Shown here: piece after piece, positions 1 through 11,992 of the stretch
Layout of the letters: each line of letters opens with the position of its first letter
How positions within the stretch are numbered: the stretch's first letter is position 1
NCBI RefSeq assembly: GCF_029840635.1
Contig: NZ_JAOCCU010000043.1
Span: 1 to 52,639, forward strand
Origin: Mitsuaria sp. GD03876
Lineage (GTDB): Bacteria; Pseudomonadota; Gammaproteobacteria; Burkholderiales; Burkholderiaceae_C
DNA length: 52,639 nucleotides
Reading direction: 5' to 3'
Position numbers and translations under genes: made by a program
The notes under the pieces: model-generated
What the model saw: the letters and a program-made list of their open reading frames with translations, nothing else
What the model was told of the DNA's origin: nothing
Database searches by the model: none

Positions 1-2
1 TC

Positions 3-1370
3 GCCGCGTCGGCACCGCGCGCCGTGCCCGCGCCGCGTCCGGAACCTGAGGAGCCCGGCTTCCTCGACTCGCTGACCGACTACCTGCCCGCGATCGGCGC
101 GGCGCTGCTCGTGGTCGTCGGCGGCATCGGCTACAACCGCTGGCGCGCGCGCCGCGACGCGGCCTCCCGCTCGGAGACCGCCTTCGCCGAAAGCCGCCTG
201 GCGCCGGACTCGTTCTTCGGCCACAGCGGTGGCCAGCGCGTCGACACGCGTGACGCGTCGACCACCGGCCAGTCGTCGATGAGCTACTCGCTGAGCCAGC
301 TCGACGCGATCGGCGACGTCGATCCGGTCGCCGAGGCCGACGTCTACCTGGCCTACGGCCGCGACCTGCAGGCCGAGGAAATCCTGAAGGAAGCGCTGCG
401 CGCCAACCCCGAGCGCCTGGCGATCCGCCTGAAGCTGCTCGAGGTCTACGGCAAGCGCCGCGACATCAAGGGCTTCGAGCAACTGGCCGTCCAGCTGTAC
501 GCCGAGACCAAGGGCCAGGGCGAGGACTGGCTGAAGGTCCAGGAACTCGGCCGCCAGGTCGATCCGGACAATCCGCTGTACCAGCCCGGCGGCGCCCCGA
601 CGATGTTCGAGAGCGACGACGAGCGCCCCGAGCCGATGAACGCGAGCACGCTGCCCGCGACCGGCATGGCCCACCCGGGCGGTGGCGCGATCGCCCGCGC
701 GGCGGCCGCCGCCGCGGCCGGTGTCGCCGCGGCACCGCGCGACAGCGGCCCGTCCAGCCTGATGGACCTGGACCTCGACCTGGACCTGGCGTCGCCGCCG
801 GCGCCGGCGCCCGCGATGGCCGCCACGCAGGCGCTGCCGTCGTCGGCCAGCCAGGCGCCGATGAACATGGACCTGGACCTGAGCACGCCGCCCGCGGCGC
901 CGACCGCGGCCAGCGCCCGCGAGCTCGAGTTCGACCTCGGCGACCTGGACGACCTGGGCGGCACGCCGTCCCCGTCGCCGGCCCCGCAGGCCCCCGAGTC
1001 GCTGGACTTCGACCTGTCGAGCATCGACCTGGACCTGCCCGCCACGACCCCGTCCGGCCGCGACGAGCGCACGATGGGCAAGGCCGGCGACGTCGAGGAC
1101 ATCGCCTCGGTGGACCTGCCCGACCTGGACGCGCTGCCCGACGCCAAGTCGACGACGCCGGACACGATGAGCCTGGACGACCTGGGCGTCGACCTCGACA
1201 GCATCGACCCGAACGACGACGAGGCGCTGCAGCGTCAGCTGGAGCTGGCCGAGGAGTTCCGCCAGATCGGCGACACCGAAGGCGCCCGCGACGTGCTGCA
1301 GGAGCTGGTCGGCAAGGCCAGCGGCCCGCTGAAGGACCGCGCGCAGCTGATGCTGGACTCGATGCGCTGA
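3..1370 (+). CDS. fimV: FimV-family protein, C-terminal part (5' end outside window)
   Basis: The reading frame is open to the left edge, so only the last ~455 codons are seen. Near the start of the visible part is one membrane segment (LPAIGAALLVVVGGIGY) followed by basic residues. A TPR-like stretch comes next (AEADVYLAYGRDLQAEEILK), then a long acidic region with repeated MDLDLDL-type runs, and a C-terminal helical domain (LAEEFRQIGDTEGARDVL) characteristic of FimV/TspA. FimV proteins are inner-membrane, peptidoglycan-binding hub proteins that organise type IV pilus assembly and polar localisation; the LysM part would lie outside the window. Its place directly before truA is the usual one in Burkholderiales. 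A terminator follows, so it is probably transcribed separately from truA. Confidence 0.93.
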   Translation, partial: AASAPRAVPAPRPEPEEPGFLDSLTDYLPAIGAALLVVVGGIGYNRWRARRDAASRSETAFAESRLAPDSFFGHSGGQRVDTRDASTTGQSSMSYSLSQLDAIGDVDPVAEADVYLAYGRDLQAEEILKEALRANPERLAIRLKLLEVYGKRRDIKGFEQLAVQLYAETKGQGEDWLKVQELGRQVDPDNPLYQPGGAPTMFESDDERPEPMNASTLPATGMAHPGGGAIARAAAAAAAGVAAAPRDSGPSSLMDLDLDLDLASPPAPAPAMAATQALPSSASQAPMNMDLDLSTPPAAPTAASARELEFDLGDLDDLGGTPSPSPAPQAPESLDFDLSSIDLDLPATTPSGRDERTMGKAGDVEDIASVDLPDLDALPDAKSTTPDTMSLDDLGVDLDSIDPNDDEALQRQLELAEEFRQIGDTEGARDVLQELVGKASGPLKDRAQLMLDSMR

Positions 1371-1426
1371 AGCCGTCGCGGGGCGGCGGGGCGTTCGCGC
1401 TTCGCTAAACTCGCGAGCTTCGCGAC

Positions 1427-1460
1427 AAGGCGCTCGGCCTGGCCGGGCGCCTTTTCTTTT
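1427..1460 (+). terminator. Rho-independent terminator after fimV
   Basis: The arms AAGGCGC (1427-1433) and GCGCCTT (1447-1453) enclose a GC-rich loop and run into TTTTCTTTT (1452-1460). A smaller TCGCGA-GCT-TCGCGA hairpin lies just upstream at 1411-1425. The terminator separates fimV from truA. Confidence 0.8.
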
Positions 1461-1514
1461 GGCCGTTCGCATTCGGCCATTCCTTCGTGATCCCTTCCTG
1501 ACATCGGAGACGGC

Positions 1515-2297
1515 ATGCGCGTGGCGCTGGGCGTGAGTTACCGCGGCGAGGCCTACAAGGGCTGGCAGAGCCAACCCGGCGGCGGCACCGTGCAGGACGC
1601 GCTCGAGGCGGCGCTGGCGCAGTTCGCCGCCCAGCCGATCCGCACGATCTGCGCCGGCCGCACCGACACCGGCGTCCACGGCCTGAACCAGGTGGTGCAC
1701 TTCGACTCGCCGGTGGACCGCGAGCCGTTCTCGTGGGTGCGCGGCGTCAACCGCTACCTGCCGCGCGACATCGCCGTCCAGTGGTCGGCCTTTCCCGGCG
1801 AGGACTTCCACGCGCGCAACTGGGCGCGCGGCCGGCGCTACTGGTACCTGCTGCTGGAGTCGAACGTGCGGCCGTCGATCGAGTCCGGCGGCGTGGGCTG
1901 GACCTTCCGGCCGCTGGACGGCGACGCGATGCGCGACGCCGCATCGAGGCTGGTCGGCGAGCACGATTTCAGCTCCTTCCGCTCGGCCGAGTGCCAGGCG
2001 GCGTCGCCGGTGAAGATCCTGCGCCGCATCGAGATCCACAAGCGCGGCCCGTACTGGCGCTTCGAGTTCGACGGCATCGCCTTCCTGCATCACATGATCC
2101 GCAACATCATGGGCTGCCTGGTCGCCGTCGGCGCGGGGCTCAAGCCGCCGTCGTGGATGGACGAGGTGCTGGCCGCGCGCTCGCGCGACGCGGCGGCGCC
2201 GACCTTCCCGCCGGACGGGCTGTATTTCGTCGGCCCGACCTACGACGACCACCTCAACCTGCCGCGCCACACGGCGCCGATGGACTGGCTGCCCTGA
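1515..2297 (+). CDS. truA: tRNA pseudouridine(38-40) synthase TruA
   Basis: TruA converts uridines 38-40 of the tRNA anticodon arm to pseudouridine. The 260-residue product has the family's usual length. The catalytic motif CAGRTDTGVHG contains the nucleophilic aspartate (Asp51). The other hallmarks are the N-terminal ALGVSYRGEAYKGWQ and the later FLHHMIRNIMG block. The ATG follows a GGAGACGGC ribosome binding site. It is the first gene after the fimV terminator and is followed 13 bases later by trpF, so it probably heads the trp-containing transcript. This truA-trpF order is common in beta- and gammaproteobacteria. Confidence 0.97.
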   Translation: MRVALGVSYRGEAYKGWQSQPGGGTVQDALEAALAQFAAQPIRTICAGRTDTGVHGLNQVVHFDSPVDREPFSWVRGVNRYLPRDIAVQWSAFPGEDFHARNWARGRRYWYLLLESNVRPSIESGGVGWTFRPLDGDAMRDAASRLVGEHDFSSFRSAECQAASPVKILRRIEIHKRGPYWRFEFDGIAFLHHMIRNIMGCLVAVGAGLKPPSWMDEVLAARSRDAAAPTFPPDGLYFVGPTYDDHLNLPRHTAPMDWLP

Positions 2298-2310
2298 GGC
2301 CGAGACCGAC

Positions 2311-2946
2311 ATGACCCGTACCCGCATCAAGATCTGCGGCCTGACCCGCGAAGCCGATGTCGACGCCGCCGTCCAGGCCGGCGCCGACGCGATCGGGCTG
2401 GTCCTCTACGACAAGAGCCCGCGCGCGGTGAGCATCGCGCGCGCCGCCGAGCTGGCGCGGCGCCTGCCGCCGTTCGTGACGCCGGTGGCGCTGTTCGTCA
2501 ACGCGGCGCCCGAGGCGATCCAGGCCGCGCTGGACGCGATCCCGACGCTGACGCTGCAGTTCCACGGCGACGAGACGCCCGAGGACTGCGACCGCTGGTC
2601 GCGCCCCTACCTGCGCGCGGCCCGCATGGCACCGGGTTTCGATTTGCTAGACTTCGCGACTCGTTTCTCTCGCGCCCAGGCCGTGCTGGTCGACGCCTTC
2701 GTCGACGGCTACGGTGGGGGTGGAAAGGTCTTCGATTGGTCACTGCTGCCTCCAAGCGTTCCCTCTCCGGTCGTTTTGTCTGGTGGGTTGAGTGCAGCCA
2801 ACGTGATCGATGGCGTGCGGCAGGTCCGGCCCTGGGCCGTTGACGTCAGTTCCGGCGTAGAGGCCGCCAAGGGCCTCAAGGACGCCGTGAAGATCCGCCA
2901 GTTCTGCGATGCCGTGCGCGAGGCCGACCGCCTGAAGTCGGTCTGA
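2311..2946 (+). CDS. trpF: Phosphoribosylanthranilate isomerase
   Basis: TrpF carries out the Amadori rearrangement of phosphoribosylanthranilate in tryptophan synthesis. It is a single (beta/alpha)8 barrel of 211 residues. The start [10 protein letters not shown] contains the catalytic cysteine, and the C-terminal phosphate-binding parts [10 protein letters not shown] and VDVSSGVE are present. It lies 13 bases after truA and 44 bases before trpB. The 3' third (about 2690-2830) uses unusually many A/T-ending or otherwise rare codons (GGT, TCA, CCA, TTG, TCT, AGT) compared with the rest of the gene and its neighbours. Confidence 0.97.
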   Translation: MTRTRIKICGLTREADVDAAVQAGADAIGLVLYDKSPRAVSIARAAELARRLPPFVTPVALFVNAAPEAIQAALDAIPTLTLQFHGDETPEDCDRWSRPYLRAARMAPGFDLLDFATRFSRAQAVLVDAFVDGYGGGGKVFDWSLLPPSVPSPVVLSGGLSAANVIDGVRQVRPWAVDVSSGVEAAKGLKDAVKIRQFCDAVREADRLKSV

Positions 2947-2990
2947 TCCCTTCTTTGATCTCGCGCGGGCATCCTCACCGAGGACCCCTC

Positions 2991-4297
<1,307 letters not shown>

Positions 4298-4301
<4 letters not shown>

Positions 4302-5095
4302 GCCGCATCCAAGCCACCTTCGCCCGGCTGGGCGCCGAAGGCCGCAAGGCGCTGATCCCCTACGTCACCGCCGGCGACCCGTACGCCGACGTCACCGTCG
4401 AGCTGATGCTGGCGATGGCGCGCGCCGGGGCCGACGTGATCGAACTCGGCGTGCCGTTCTCCGATCCGATGGCCGACGGCCCCGTCATCCAGAAGGCCAG
4501 CGAACGCGCGCTGGCCAAGGGCATCACGCTGACCCGCGTGCTGGAGATGGTCCGCGAGTTCCGACGCCAGGACGACGCGACGCCGGTCGTGCTGATGGGC
4601 TACGCCAATCCGGTCGAGCGCTTCGGCCTGGAGCGCTTCGTGGCCGAGGCGCAGGCCGCCGGCGTCGACGGCGTGCTGGTGGTCGACTATCCGCCCGAGG
4701 AGTGCGAGGCCTTCGCCACCGCGCTGCAGGCCAAGGGGCTGGATCCGATCTTCCTGCTCGCGCCGACCTCGACCGACGAGCGCGTCGAGCGCCTGGGCCG
4801 GCTCGCCAGCGGCTACGTCTACTACGTCTCGCTCAAGGGCGTGACCGGGGCGGGCCACCTCGACACCAGCGCCGTCGCCGACGCGATGCCGCGCCTGCGC
4901 CGGCACGTGAAGGTGCCGCTGGGCGTGGGTTTCGGCATCCGGGACGGCGCCACGGCCGCCGCGGTGGCGCGCCATGCGGACGCGGTGGTCATCGGTTCGG
5001 CCCTGGTCCAGCGGATCGAGTCCCAGACAAGGGATAATGTCGCGATCCAGGCAGCGGCCTTCATCCGAGACATCCGCGCCGCGCTGGACGCCTGA
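4298..5095 (+). CDS. trpA: Tryptophan synthase alpha chain
   Basis: TrpA cleaves indole-3-glycerol phosphate to indole, which is channelled to TrpB. The 265-residue barrel shows the catalytic glutamate and aspartate in [16 protein letters not shown] and the phosphate-binding loops ([10 protein letters not shown] and GVGFGIRDG). The ATG at 4298 shares ATGA with the trpB stop, which indicates translational coupling and equal production of the two subunits. accD follows after 52 bases. Confidence 0.97.
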
Positions 5096-5116
5096 GCGGG
5101 GCAATCTGTCCCGCTC
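5094..5116 (+). other. Small hairpin between trpA and accD
   Basis: The perfect 7-bp arms GAGCGGG (5094-5100) and CCCGCTC (5110-5116) begin at the trpA stop codon. The T-run after them is poor (TCGCGTTTGG), so this is at best a weak attenuator or an mRNA 3'-end stabiliser. Confidence 0.35.
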
Positions 5117-5147
5117 TCGCGTTTGGCGATAGACATAGGAGCCCGCC

Positions 5148-6020
<873 letters not shown>

Positions 6021-6064
6021 GCGCGCACCGCCGACCGCCCGACGCGGCGGTCCCGGCACTCAGC

Positions 6065-6100
6065 ACGGCCAGACCCGCCCCGGTCTGGCCGTCTTCATTT
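6065..6100 (+). terminator. Hairpin terminator after accD
   Basis: The perfect 11-bp arms ACGGCCAGACC (6065-6075) and GGTCTGGCCGT (6082-6092) enclose a six-base loop and are followed by CTTCATTT. The T-run is interrupted, so termination may be partial, with some read-through into folC. Confidence 0.7.
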
Positions 6101-6117
6101 GAGCCTGGGAAATCCTG

Positions 6118-7512
6118 ATGTCTTCCACGAATCCTTCCTCCCCGACCGATCTCACCGTGCCCGTCCTGGCGCCCGGCGGCGATGCGCAGCAGGTGCTCGA
6201 GGCCTGGCTGGCCCGCTGCGAGCGCCTGCATCCGAAGGAGATCGACATGACGCTGGCGCGCGTGTCGGAAATGCGCCGCCGCCTGAAGCTGGACTTCGGG
6301 CCCGACACGCCGGTCGTGATGGTCGCCGGCACCAACGGCAAGGGCTCGACCTGCGCGATGCTGGAGAGCGTCGCGCTGCAGGCCGGCTACCGCGTGGGGC
6401 TGTACATCAAGCCGCACCTGGTGCACTTCCAGGAGCGTTGCCGCGTCGCCGGCGCGCCGGTGGACGCCGCCTCGCTGCTGCCGCACTTCGAGGCGGTCGA
6501 GCAGGCTCGCGGCGACCTGCAGCTGACCTACTTCGAGTTCACGACGCTGGCGATCCTGCACCGGCTGGCCGCGGAGCCGCTGGACCTGGTGATCCTGGAG
6601 GTCGGCCTGGGCGGGCGGCTGGACGCGGTCAACGCGATGGACGCCGACTGCAGCATCATCACCAGCATCGACCTGGACCACACCGAGTACCTCGGCCCGG
6701 ACCGCGAGTCGGTGGGCCGCGAGAAGGCGCACATCATGCGCGCCGGCAGGCCGGCGATCGTGTCGGATCCGATGCCGCCGGCGTCGATCGCCGCCCATGC
6801 CGCGTCGGTCGGCGCCGACCTGCGCCAGCTGGGCCGCGACTTCAGCTACTCCGGCGACCGCCAGCAGTGGCAGTGGGCCGGGCGCGCGCGGCGCTACAGC
6901 GGCATGTCCTATCCGGCCTTGCGCGGCGTGAACCAGTTGCTGAACGCCGCCGGCGTGCTGGCGGCCTTCGAGGCGCTGTACGAGCGGCTGCCGATCTCCG
7001 CCCAGGCGGTGCGCGCCGGGCTGGCGCTGGTGGAGCTGCCGGGGCGCTTCCAGGTGATCCCGGGCTCGCCGATGCTGGTGCTGGACGTCGCGCACAACCC
7101 GCACGCGGTCGCGGCGCTGGCGCAGAACCTGGACCAGATGGGCTTCTATCCGCGCACCCGCGCGGTGTTCGGCGCGATGGCCGACAAGGACCTGGCCAAC
7201 ATCCTGGCCCGGATCTCGCCGCTGGTCGATCACTGGCATTTCTGCGACCTGCCGATCGCCCGTGCGGCGACCGCCCAGGCGCTGCGCGAGCGCTTCGACG
7301 AGGCGCGCGCCGCCGGCACGCTGCAAACGCCCAAGGACGTGGGCGCGTCGCTGCATCCGGACCCCGCGTCGGCGCTGGCCGCCGCCGCGGCCGAGGCGGA
7401 CCCCGCTGATAGAATTTTGGTCTTCGGTTCGTTCTTCACCGTGGGTGGCGTGCTCAAGCACGGCGTCCCGCGATTGGGCAGCGGCGTCCAGCCGGAAGCC
7501 GACGCCCATTGA
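6118..7512 (+). CDS. folC: Bifunctional folylpolyglutamate / dihydrofolate synthase
   Basis: FolC attaches glutamate to dihydropteroate and to reduced folates, using ATP. The Mur-ligase fold is recognised by the P-loop MVAGTNGKGSTCAM, the ILEVGLGGRLDAVN segment, and the C-terminal domain motif VLDVAHNPHA. At 464 residues it is slightly longer than enteric FolC (about 420). The start MSSTNPSS follows a GGGAAATCCTG region. The 3' end is less GC-rich than the rest of the gene. Confidence 0.95.
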   Translation: MSSTNPSSPTDLTVPVLAPGGDAQQVLEAWLARCERLHPKEIDMTLARVSEMRRRLKLDFGPDTPVVMVAGTNGKGSTCAMLESVALQAGYRVGLYIKPHLVHFQERCRVAGAPVDAASLLPHFEAVEQARGDLQLTYFEFTTLAILHRLAAEPLDLVILEVGLGGRLDAVNAMDADCSIITSIDLDHTEYLGPDRESVGREKAHIMRAGRPAIVSDPMPPASIAAHAASVGADLRQLGRDFSYSGDRQQWQWAGRARRYSGMSYPALRGVNQLLNAAGVLAAFEALYERLPISAQAVRAGLALVELPGRFQVIPGSPMLVLDVAHNPHAVAALAQNLDQMGFYPRTRAVFGAMADKDLANILARISPLVDHWHFCDLPIARAATAQALRERFDEARAAGTLQTPKDVGASLHPDPASALAAAAAEADPADRILVFGSFFTVGGVLKHGVPRLGSGVQPEADAH

Positions 7513-7555
7513 ACGCATCGCAACGCTGCATTCGAACCTGTCGCAGTTGAAGTCG

Positions 7556-7586
7556 GCGGCCCTGTCCGTAGATGCGGAAGGGCCGC
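7556..7586 (+). terminator. Bulged hairpin between folC and dedD
   Basis: GCGGCCCT (7556-7563) pairs with AGGGCCGC (7579-7586). The inner TCCG (7565-7568) pairs with CGGA (7575-7578). Together they give a 12-bp stem with a one-base bulge and a six-base loop. Only TTTCC follows, so this may be a weak terminator or a processing/stability hairpin ahead of the SPOR gene. Confidence 0.5.
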
Positions 7587-7637
7587 TTTCCGCTCCAGGG
7601 GAGCAACAGCGCGGCATCAACCAGGCCTTTCGACTCC

Positions 7638-8630
7638 ATGGGTTTTCTGTCCTTCCTGAAGCGTGGCGGAGCGAACGACTCCGGCGACCGGGGCGCTGAG
7701 CGCGGTGGCGATCGCGGCCGTTCCGGCGACGGCGGGCGCGGTCGCGGCCGTGGCGGCGCCGAGGCCGTGGACGACGTCCAGCAGCTGCGCATCAGGGCGC
7801 GCCGCCGGCTGATCGGCGCGGCGGTGCTCGTGGGCGTCGCGGTGATCGTGTTCCCGCTGCTGTTCGAGACCCAGCCGCGCCCGATCCCGGTCGACCTGCC
7901 GATCGACATCCCGCGCAAGGACGGCGCCGTGCCGCTGGCGATTCCCACGCCGGCCGCCCCCGCGACCCGTGCCCAGGGCGCCGACGGCGACGCGGGCCGC
8001 GGCATCATCACCGAGTCCGCCGAGCAGGCCGCCGGCGACCGCGCGGTCCCGCCGCCCGAGGCGCCGCCGACGCGCGCCGCCCAGGCCACGCAACCGGTCG
8101 CGGACCCGGTCCCGGCCACCCGCGCCGACCCCCGGCCCGACGAGCGCGCCACGATGGCCGAGCCGGCCCGTCCGCGCGCCGAAGCCAAGCCCGAATCGAG
8201 ACCCGAGCCCAAGCCGGAGGCCCGCGCGGAGCGCAAGCCCGAGGCGAAGCCGGAAGTCCGCGCCGAGGCCAGGCCGGAGCGCAAGCCCGAGCCGAAACCC
8301 GAATCGAAGCCCGACACCCGCGCGGCCGAGGCCGCCCGCGCGCAGGCGCTGCTGGAAGGCCGCTCGACCTCGGACAAGAAGCCGGACGCGGCCGCCTCGG
8401 GCGGGCGCTTCATCGTGCAGGTCGGCGCCTATGCCGACGGCAAGGCGGCGCAGGACGTCCGCGCCAAGGTCGAACGCCTGGGCCTGAAGACCTACACGCA
8501 GGCGGTCGACACCGCCGACGGCAAGCGCATCCGCGTGCGGGTGGGGCCGTTCGCTTCCCGGGACGAGGCCGACAAGGCCGCGGCGAGGGTCCGCGGCGGC
8601 GGCCTCGCGCCCGCCGTGCTGACGCTCTGA
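7638..8630 (+). CDS. dedD: DedD-like SPOR-domain cell-division protein
   Basis: I chose the start MGFLSFLKRG (ATG at 7638); an ORF start 66 bases earlier gives no family match. A basic, glycine-rich cytoplasmic segment is followed by one membrane helix (LIGAAVLVGVAVIVFPLLF). A long periplasmic linker rich in Pro, Glu, Lys and Arg comes next, with degenerate KPEPKPE/ARAERKPE repeats. The C-terminal ~75-residue SPOR domain begins FIVQVGAYAD and ends RVRVGPFASRDEADKAA. SPOR domains bind denuded glycan strands at the division septum. The place between folC and cvpA is the one dedD has in E. coli. The product is 330 residues. Confidence 0.88.
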   Translation: MGFLSFLKRGGANDSGDRGAERGGDRGRSGDGGRGRGRGGAEAVDDVQQLRIRARRRLIGAAVLVGVAVIVFPLLFETQPRPIPVDLPIDIPRKDGAVPLAIPTPAAPATRAQGADGDAGRGIITESAEQAAGDRAVPPPEAPPTRAAQATQPVADPVPATRADPRPDERATMAEPARPRAEAKPESRPEPKPEARAERKPEAKPEVRAEARPERKPEPKPESKPDTRAAEAARAQALLEGRSTSDKKPDAAASGGRFIVQVGAYADGKAAQDVRAKVERLGLKTYTQAVDTADGKRIRVRVGPFASRDEADKAAARVRGGGLAPAVLTL

Positions 8631-8696
8631 CCGGCCCGGCACGGAGACCGCCTCGATGGACCGCCATGACGCCCCCGCGCCGAGCCGCTCCCCGCG

Positions 8697-9185
8697 ATGA
8701 ACTGGGTCGACCTCGCCCTGCTGGGCCTGTGCGTCGCGTCCGTGCTGCTGGGCGCGTGGCGCGGCCTGGTGTTCGAGCTGATGACGCTGGCGGGCTGGCT
8801 GGTGGCCTACGCGGCCGCGCCGTACGTGGCGCCGGCGGTCGAGCGCCTGCTCCCGCTGGACAAGGCCGGCCCGACGATGACGCACGCGCTGGGGCTGGTG
8901 ATCGCCTTCGTGCTGGTGCTGCTGGTCTGGGGCCTGGGCGCCAAGCTGATCCGGGCGCTGATCCACGCGACGCCGCTGGGGCTGCTGGACCGGCTTGGCG
9001 GCGCGGCGTTCGGCGTGCTGCGCGCGGCGCTGCTGGCGCTGCTGGCGACCGTCATCGTCGGCATGACGCCGGCCGTCCGGTCCGAGGCCTGGACCGGCTC
9101 GCAGGCCGCGCCGTGGCTGACGGCGGCGCTGGCGCAGGTCCGGCCGCTGTTGCCCGAGGCCCTGCACGACTACATTCCGGCCTGA
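8697..9185 (+). CDS. cvpA: CvpA family membrane protein
   Basis: This is a 162-residue inner-membrane protein with about four hydrophobic helices. It begins MNWVDLALLGLCVASVLLGAWRG, the typical CvpA opening, and has the conserved LIRALIHATPLGLLDRLGGAAFG segment split across two helices. CvpA is linked to colicin V export and biofilm formation, and its molecular role is unsettled. The dedD-cvpA-purF order matches E. coli. The purF start lies 60 bases after its stop. Confidence 0.92.
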   Translation: MNWVDLALLGLCVASVLLGAWRGLVFELMTLAGWLVAYAAAPYVAPAVERLLPLDKAGPTMTHALGLVIAFVLVLLVWGLGAKLIRALIHATPLGLLDRLGGAAFGVLRAALLALLATVIVGMTPAVRSEAWTGSQAAPWLTAALAQVRPLLPEALHDYIPA

Positions 9186-9245
9186 GCGTCACGAGCGCCC
9201 AGGCCTTCGCTTTCCTCCCGTTCCAAGAGCATTGAAGGACCTCCC

Positions 9246-10757
9246 ATGTGCGGCATCGTCGGTGTGATTTCCAAGGCGCCGGTCAACCAGCTGATCTATG
9301 ACGCGCTGCTGCTGCTGCAGCATCGCGGCCAGGACGCGGCCGGCATCGTCACGATGCAGGGCCAGAAGTGCTTCATGCACAAGGCCCGCGGCATGGTGCG
9401 CGACGTGTTCCGCACCCGCAACATGCGCGGCCTGCCGGGCAACGTCGGCCTCGGCCAGGTCCGTTACCCGACCGCCGGCAACGCCTACAGCGAGGAAGAG
9501 GCCCAGCCCTTCTACGTCAACGCGCCCTACGGCATCGTGCTGGTGCACAACGGCAACCTGACCAACGCGCACGCGCTGAAGGCGGAGCTGTTCGAGGTCG
9601 ACCGCCGCCACATCAACACCGAGAGCGACACCGAGGTGCTGATCAACGTGCTGGCCCACGAGCTGGAGATGGCCGGCCGCGACCTGCCGCTGACGCCGGC
9701 GCAGATCTTCAAGGCGGTGAGCACGGTCCACAAGCGCATCAAGGGCTCGTACGGCGTGATCGCGCTGATCGCCGGCCATGGCCTGCTCGCCTTCCGCGAT
9801 CCCTACGGCATCCGCCCGCTGTGCTTCGGCCAGTCCGGCGACGGCGAGGTGATGGTCGCCAGCGAGAGCGTGGCGCTCGAAGGCACCGGCCACACGCTGA
9901 CGCGCGACCTCGCGCCCGGCGAAGCCCTGTTCATCGACACCCAAGGCACGATCCACACGCAGCAGTGCGCGGAGAACCCGACGCTCAATCCCTGCATGTT
10001 CGAGTTCGTCTACCTGGCGCGCCCGGATTCGGTGATGGACGGCATCTCGGTCTACCAGGCCCGGCTGAACATGGGCGAGACGTTGGCCCAGCGCCTGATC
10101 TCGACGATCCCGCCCAGCGAGATCGACGTCGTCATCCCGATCCCCGAATCCAGCCGCCCGTCGGCGATGCAGCTCGCGCACCGCATCGGCAAGCCGTACC
10201 GCGAGGGCTTCGTCAAGAACCGCTACGTCGGCCGGACCTTCATCATGCCGGGCCAGTCCACGCGCAAGAAGTCGGTGCGCCAGAAGCTCAACGCGATCGG
10301 CCTGGAGTTCAAGGGCCGCAACGTGCTGCTGGTGGATGACTCCATCGTGCGGGGCACGACCTCCAAGGAGATCGTGCAGATGGCCCGCGAGGCCGGCGCC
10401 AAGAAGGTCTACCTGGCCTCCGCCGCGCCGCCGGTGCGTTTCCCCAACGTCTACGGCATCGACATGCCGACGAAGGAGGAACTGATCGCCCATGGCCGCT
10501 CGATCGAGGAGATCCGCCAGTTCATCGGCGCCGACGCGCTGATCTACCAGGACGTCGACGCGATGAAGCGCGTCGTCGGCCAGCTGCGCCCGGGGCTCAA
10601 CGGCTTCGAGGCCTCGTGCTTCGACGGGACCTACATCACCGGCGACGTGTCGGCCGAGGACTTCGCGACGATGCAGGCGCAACGCCAGTCGCAGCCCGAG
10701 GAAGAGGACCTGCCGGCGCGCAGCCGCCTGGCGCTGCAGAGCGGCGGGGACCAGTGA
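9246..10757 (+). CDS. purF: Amidophosphoribosyltransferase
   Basis: PurF makes phosphoribosylamine from PRPP and glutamine, the first committed step of purine synthesis. The N-terminal nucleophile Cys2 is exposed after removal of Met (MCGIVGVIS). The glutaminase motif HRGQDAAGI and the C-terminal PRPP loop [13 protein letters not shown] are present. The product is 503 residues, the normal length. GAAGGAC precedes the ATG. Its TGA stop overlaps the metZ ATG by one base (TGATG), which indicates coupling. Confidence 0.97.
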   Translation: MCGIVGVISKAPVNQLIYDALLLLQHRGQDAAGIVTMQGQKCFMHKARGMVRDVFRTRNMRGLPGNVGLGQVRYPTAGNAYSEEEAQPFYVNAPYGIVLVHNGNLTNAHALKAELFEVDRRHINTESDTEVLINVLAHELEMAGRDLPLTPAQIFKAVSTVHKRIKGSYGVIALIAGHGLLAFRDPYGIRPLCFGQSGDGEVMVASESVALEGTGHTLTRDLAPGEALFIDTQGTIHTQQCAENPTLNPCMFEFVYLARPDSVMDGISVYQARLNMGETLAQRLISTIPPSEIDVVIPIPESSRPSAMQLAHRIGKPYREGFVKNRYVGRTFIMPGQSTRKKSVRQKLNAIGLEFKGRNVLLVDDSIVRGTTSKEIVQMAREAGAKKVYLASAAPPVRFPNVYGIDMPTKEELIAHGRSIEEIRQFIGADALIYQDVDAMKRVVGQLRPGLNGFEASCFDGTYITGDVSAEDFATMQAQRQSQPEEEDLPARSRLALQSGGDQ

Positions 10758-11992
10758 TGGCCAACGGCAAGCAGGGAGGCATCCCGCGCGTGGACCTGCC
10801 CGAGGACGTCCGCCTGGACACGCTGGCGGTCCGCGAGGGCCTGCCGCCGTCGCCCTGGGGCGAGAACTCCGAGGCGCTGTACCTGACCAGCTCCTTCGTG
10901 CATCCGGACGCGGCCACCGCCGCGCGCCGCTTCGCCAACGAGGAGGAGGCCTTCGTCTACAGCCGCTTCTCCAATCCGACGGTCATGATGATGGAGCGCC
11001 GCCTGGCCGCGCTCGAGGGCACCGAGGCCTGCATCGCGACCTCCTCGGGCATGTCCGCGATCATGCTGCTGGTCATGGGGCTGCTGAAGTCGGGCGACCA
11101 CGTCGTGTGCTCGCGCTCGGTGTTCGGCTCGACGATCAAGCTGCTGCAGGGCGAGTTCGGCAAGTTCGGCATCCAGACCACCTTCGTGTCGCAGACCGAC
11201 CTGGCCGAGTGGCAGGCCGCGCTGCGGCCCGAGACGAAGCTGCTGTTCGCCGAGACCCCGACCAATCCGCTGACCGAGGTCTGCGACGTCGCGGCGCTGG
11301 CCGGCATCGCCCATGGCCACGGCGCGCTGCTGGCGGTCGACAACTGCTTCGCGTCGCCGGCGCTGCAGCAGCCCGCGAAGATGGGCGCGGACTTCATCAT
11401 CCATTCGGGCACGAAGTACCTGGACGGCCAGGGCCGCGTGATCGCCGGCGCGATCTGCGCGTCGGCGAAGTTCGTCGACGAGGTGTTCACGCCGGTGATG
11501 CGCTCGGTGGGCATGTCGCTGTCGCCGTTCAACGCCTGGGTCGTGCTCAAGGGCATGGAGACGCTGTCGGTGCGCATGAAGGCGCAGACCGCCAGCGCCG
11601 CCGTGCTGGCCGCGTGGCTGGAATCGCATCCGGCGATCGAGCGCGTCTACTACCCCGGGCTGAAATCCCATCCGCAACATGAGCTGGCGATGCGCCAGCA
11701 AGGCGGGCAGGGCGGGGCGGTGGTGTCGTTCATCGTCAAGGGCGGCGCCGAGGACAACGGCCGCGCCGCGGCCTTCCACGTGATCGACAAGACCCGGATC
11801 TGCTCGATCACCGCCAACCTCGGCGACACCAAGACCACCATCACCCATCCGGCCAGCACCTCGCACGGCCGGCTCACCGAGCCGCAGCGCCAGGCGGCCG
11901 GCATCACGCAGGGGCTGATCCGCGTCGCGGTCGGCCTCGAAGACATCGACGACATCAAGGGCGACCTGGCCCGCGGTTTGAACTCCCTATGA
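10757..11992 (+). CDS. metZ: O-succinylhomoserine sulfhydrylase
   Basis: MetZ is a PLP enzyme that makes homocysteine directly from O-succinylhomoserine and sulfide. The PLP lysine lies in [12 protein letters not shown]. Other family blocks are YSRFSNPTV and the [12 protein letters not shown] region. The 411 residues begin at the ATG that overlaps the purF stop. The purF-metZ neighbourhood is typical of Burkholderiales and pseudomonads and distinguishes MetZ from MetB/MetY. Its stop overlaps the gltX start by four bases (ATGA). Confidence 0.93.
   Translation: MANGKQGGIPRVDLPEDVRLDTLAVREGLPPSPWGENSEALYLTSSFVHPDAATAARRFANEEEAFVYSRFSNPTVMMMERRLAALEGTEACIATSSGMSAIMLLVMGLLKSGDHVVCSRSVFGSTIKLLQGEFGKFGIQTTFVSQTDLAEWQAALRPETKLLFAETPTNPLTEVCDVAALAGIAHGHGALLAVDNCFASPALQQPAKMGADFIIHSGTKYLDGQGRVIAGAICASAKFVDEVFTPVMRSVGMSLSPFNAWVVLKGMETLSVRMKAQTASAAVLAAWLESHPAIERVYYPGLKSHPQHELAMRQQGGQGGAVVSFIVKGGAEDNGRAAAFHVIDKTRICSITANLGDTKTTITHPASTSHGRLTEPQRQAAGITQGLIRVAVGLEDIDDIKGDLARGLNSL

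Noticed and set aside
7404-7420. TAGAAT box near the folC end as a dedD promoter
   Set aside because: The -10-like box at 7410-7415 has no acceptable -35 partner at 16-18 bp.
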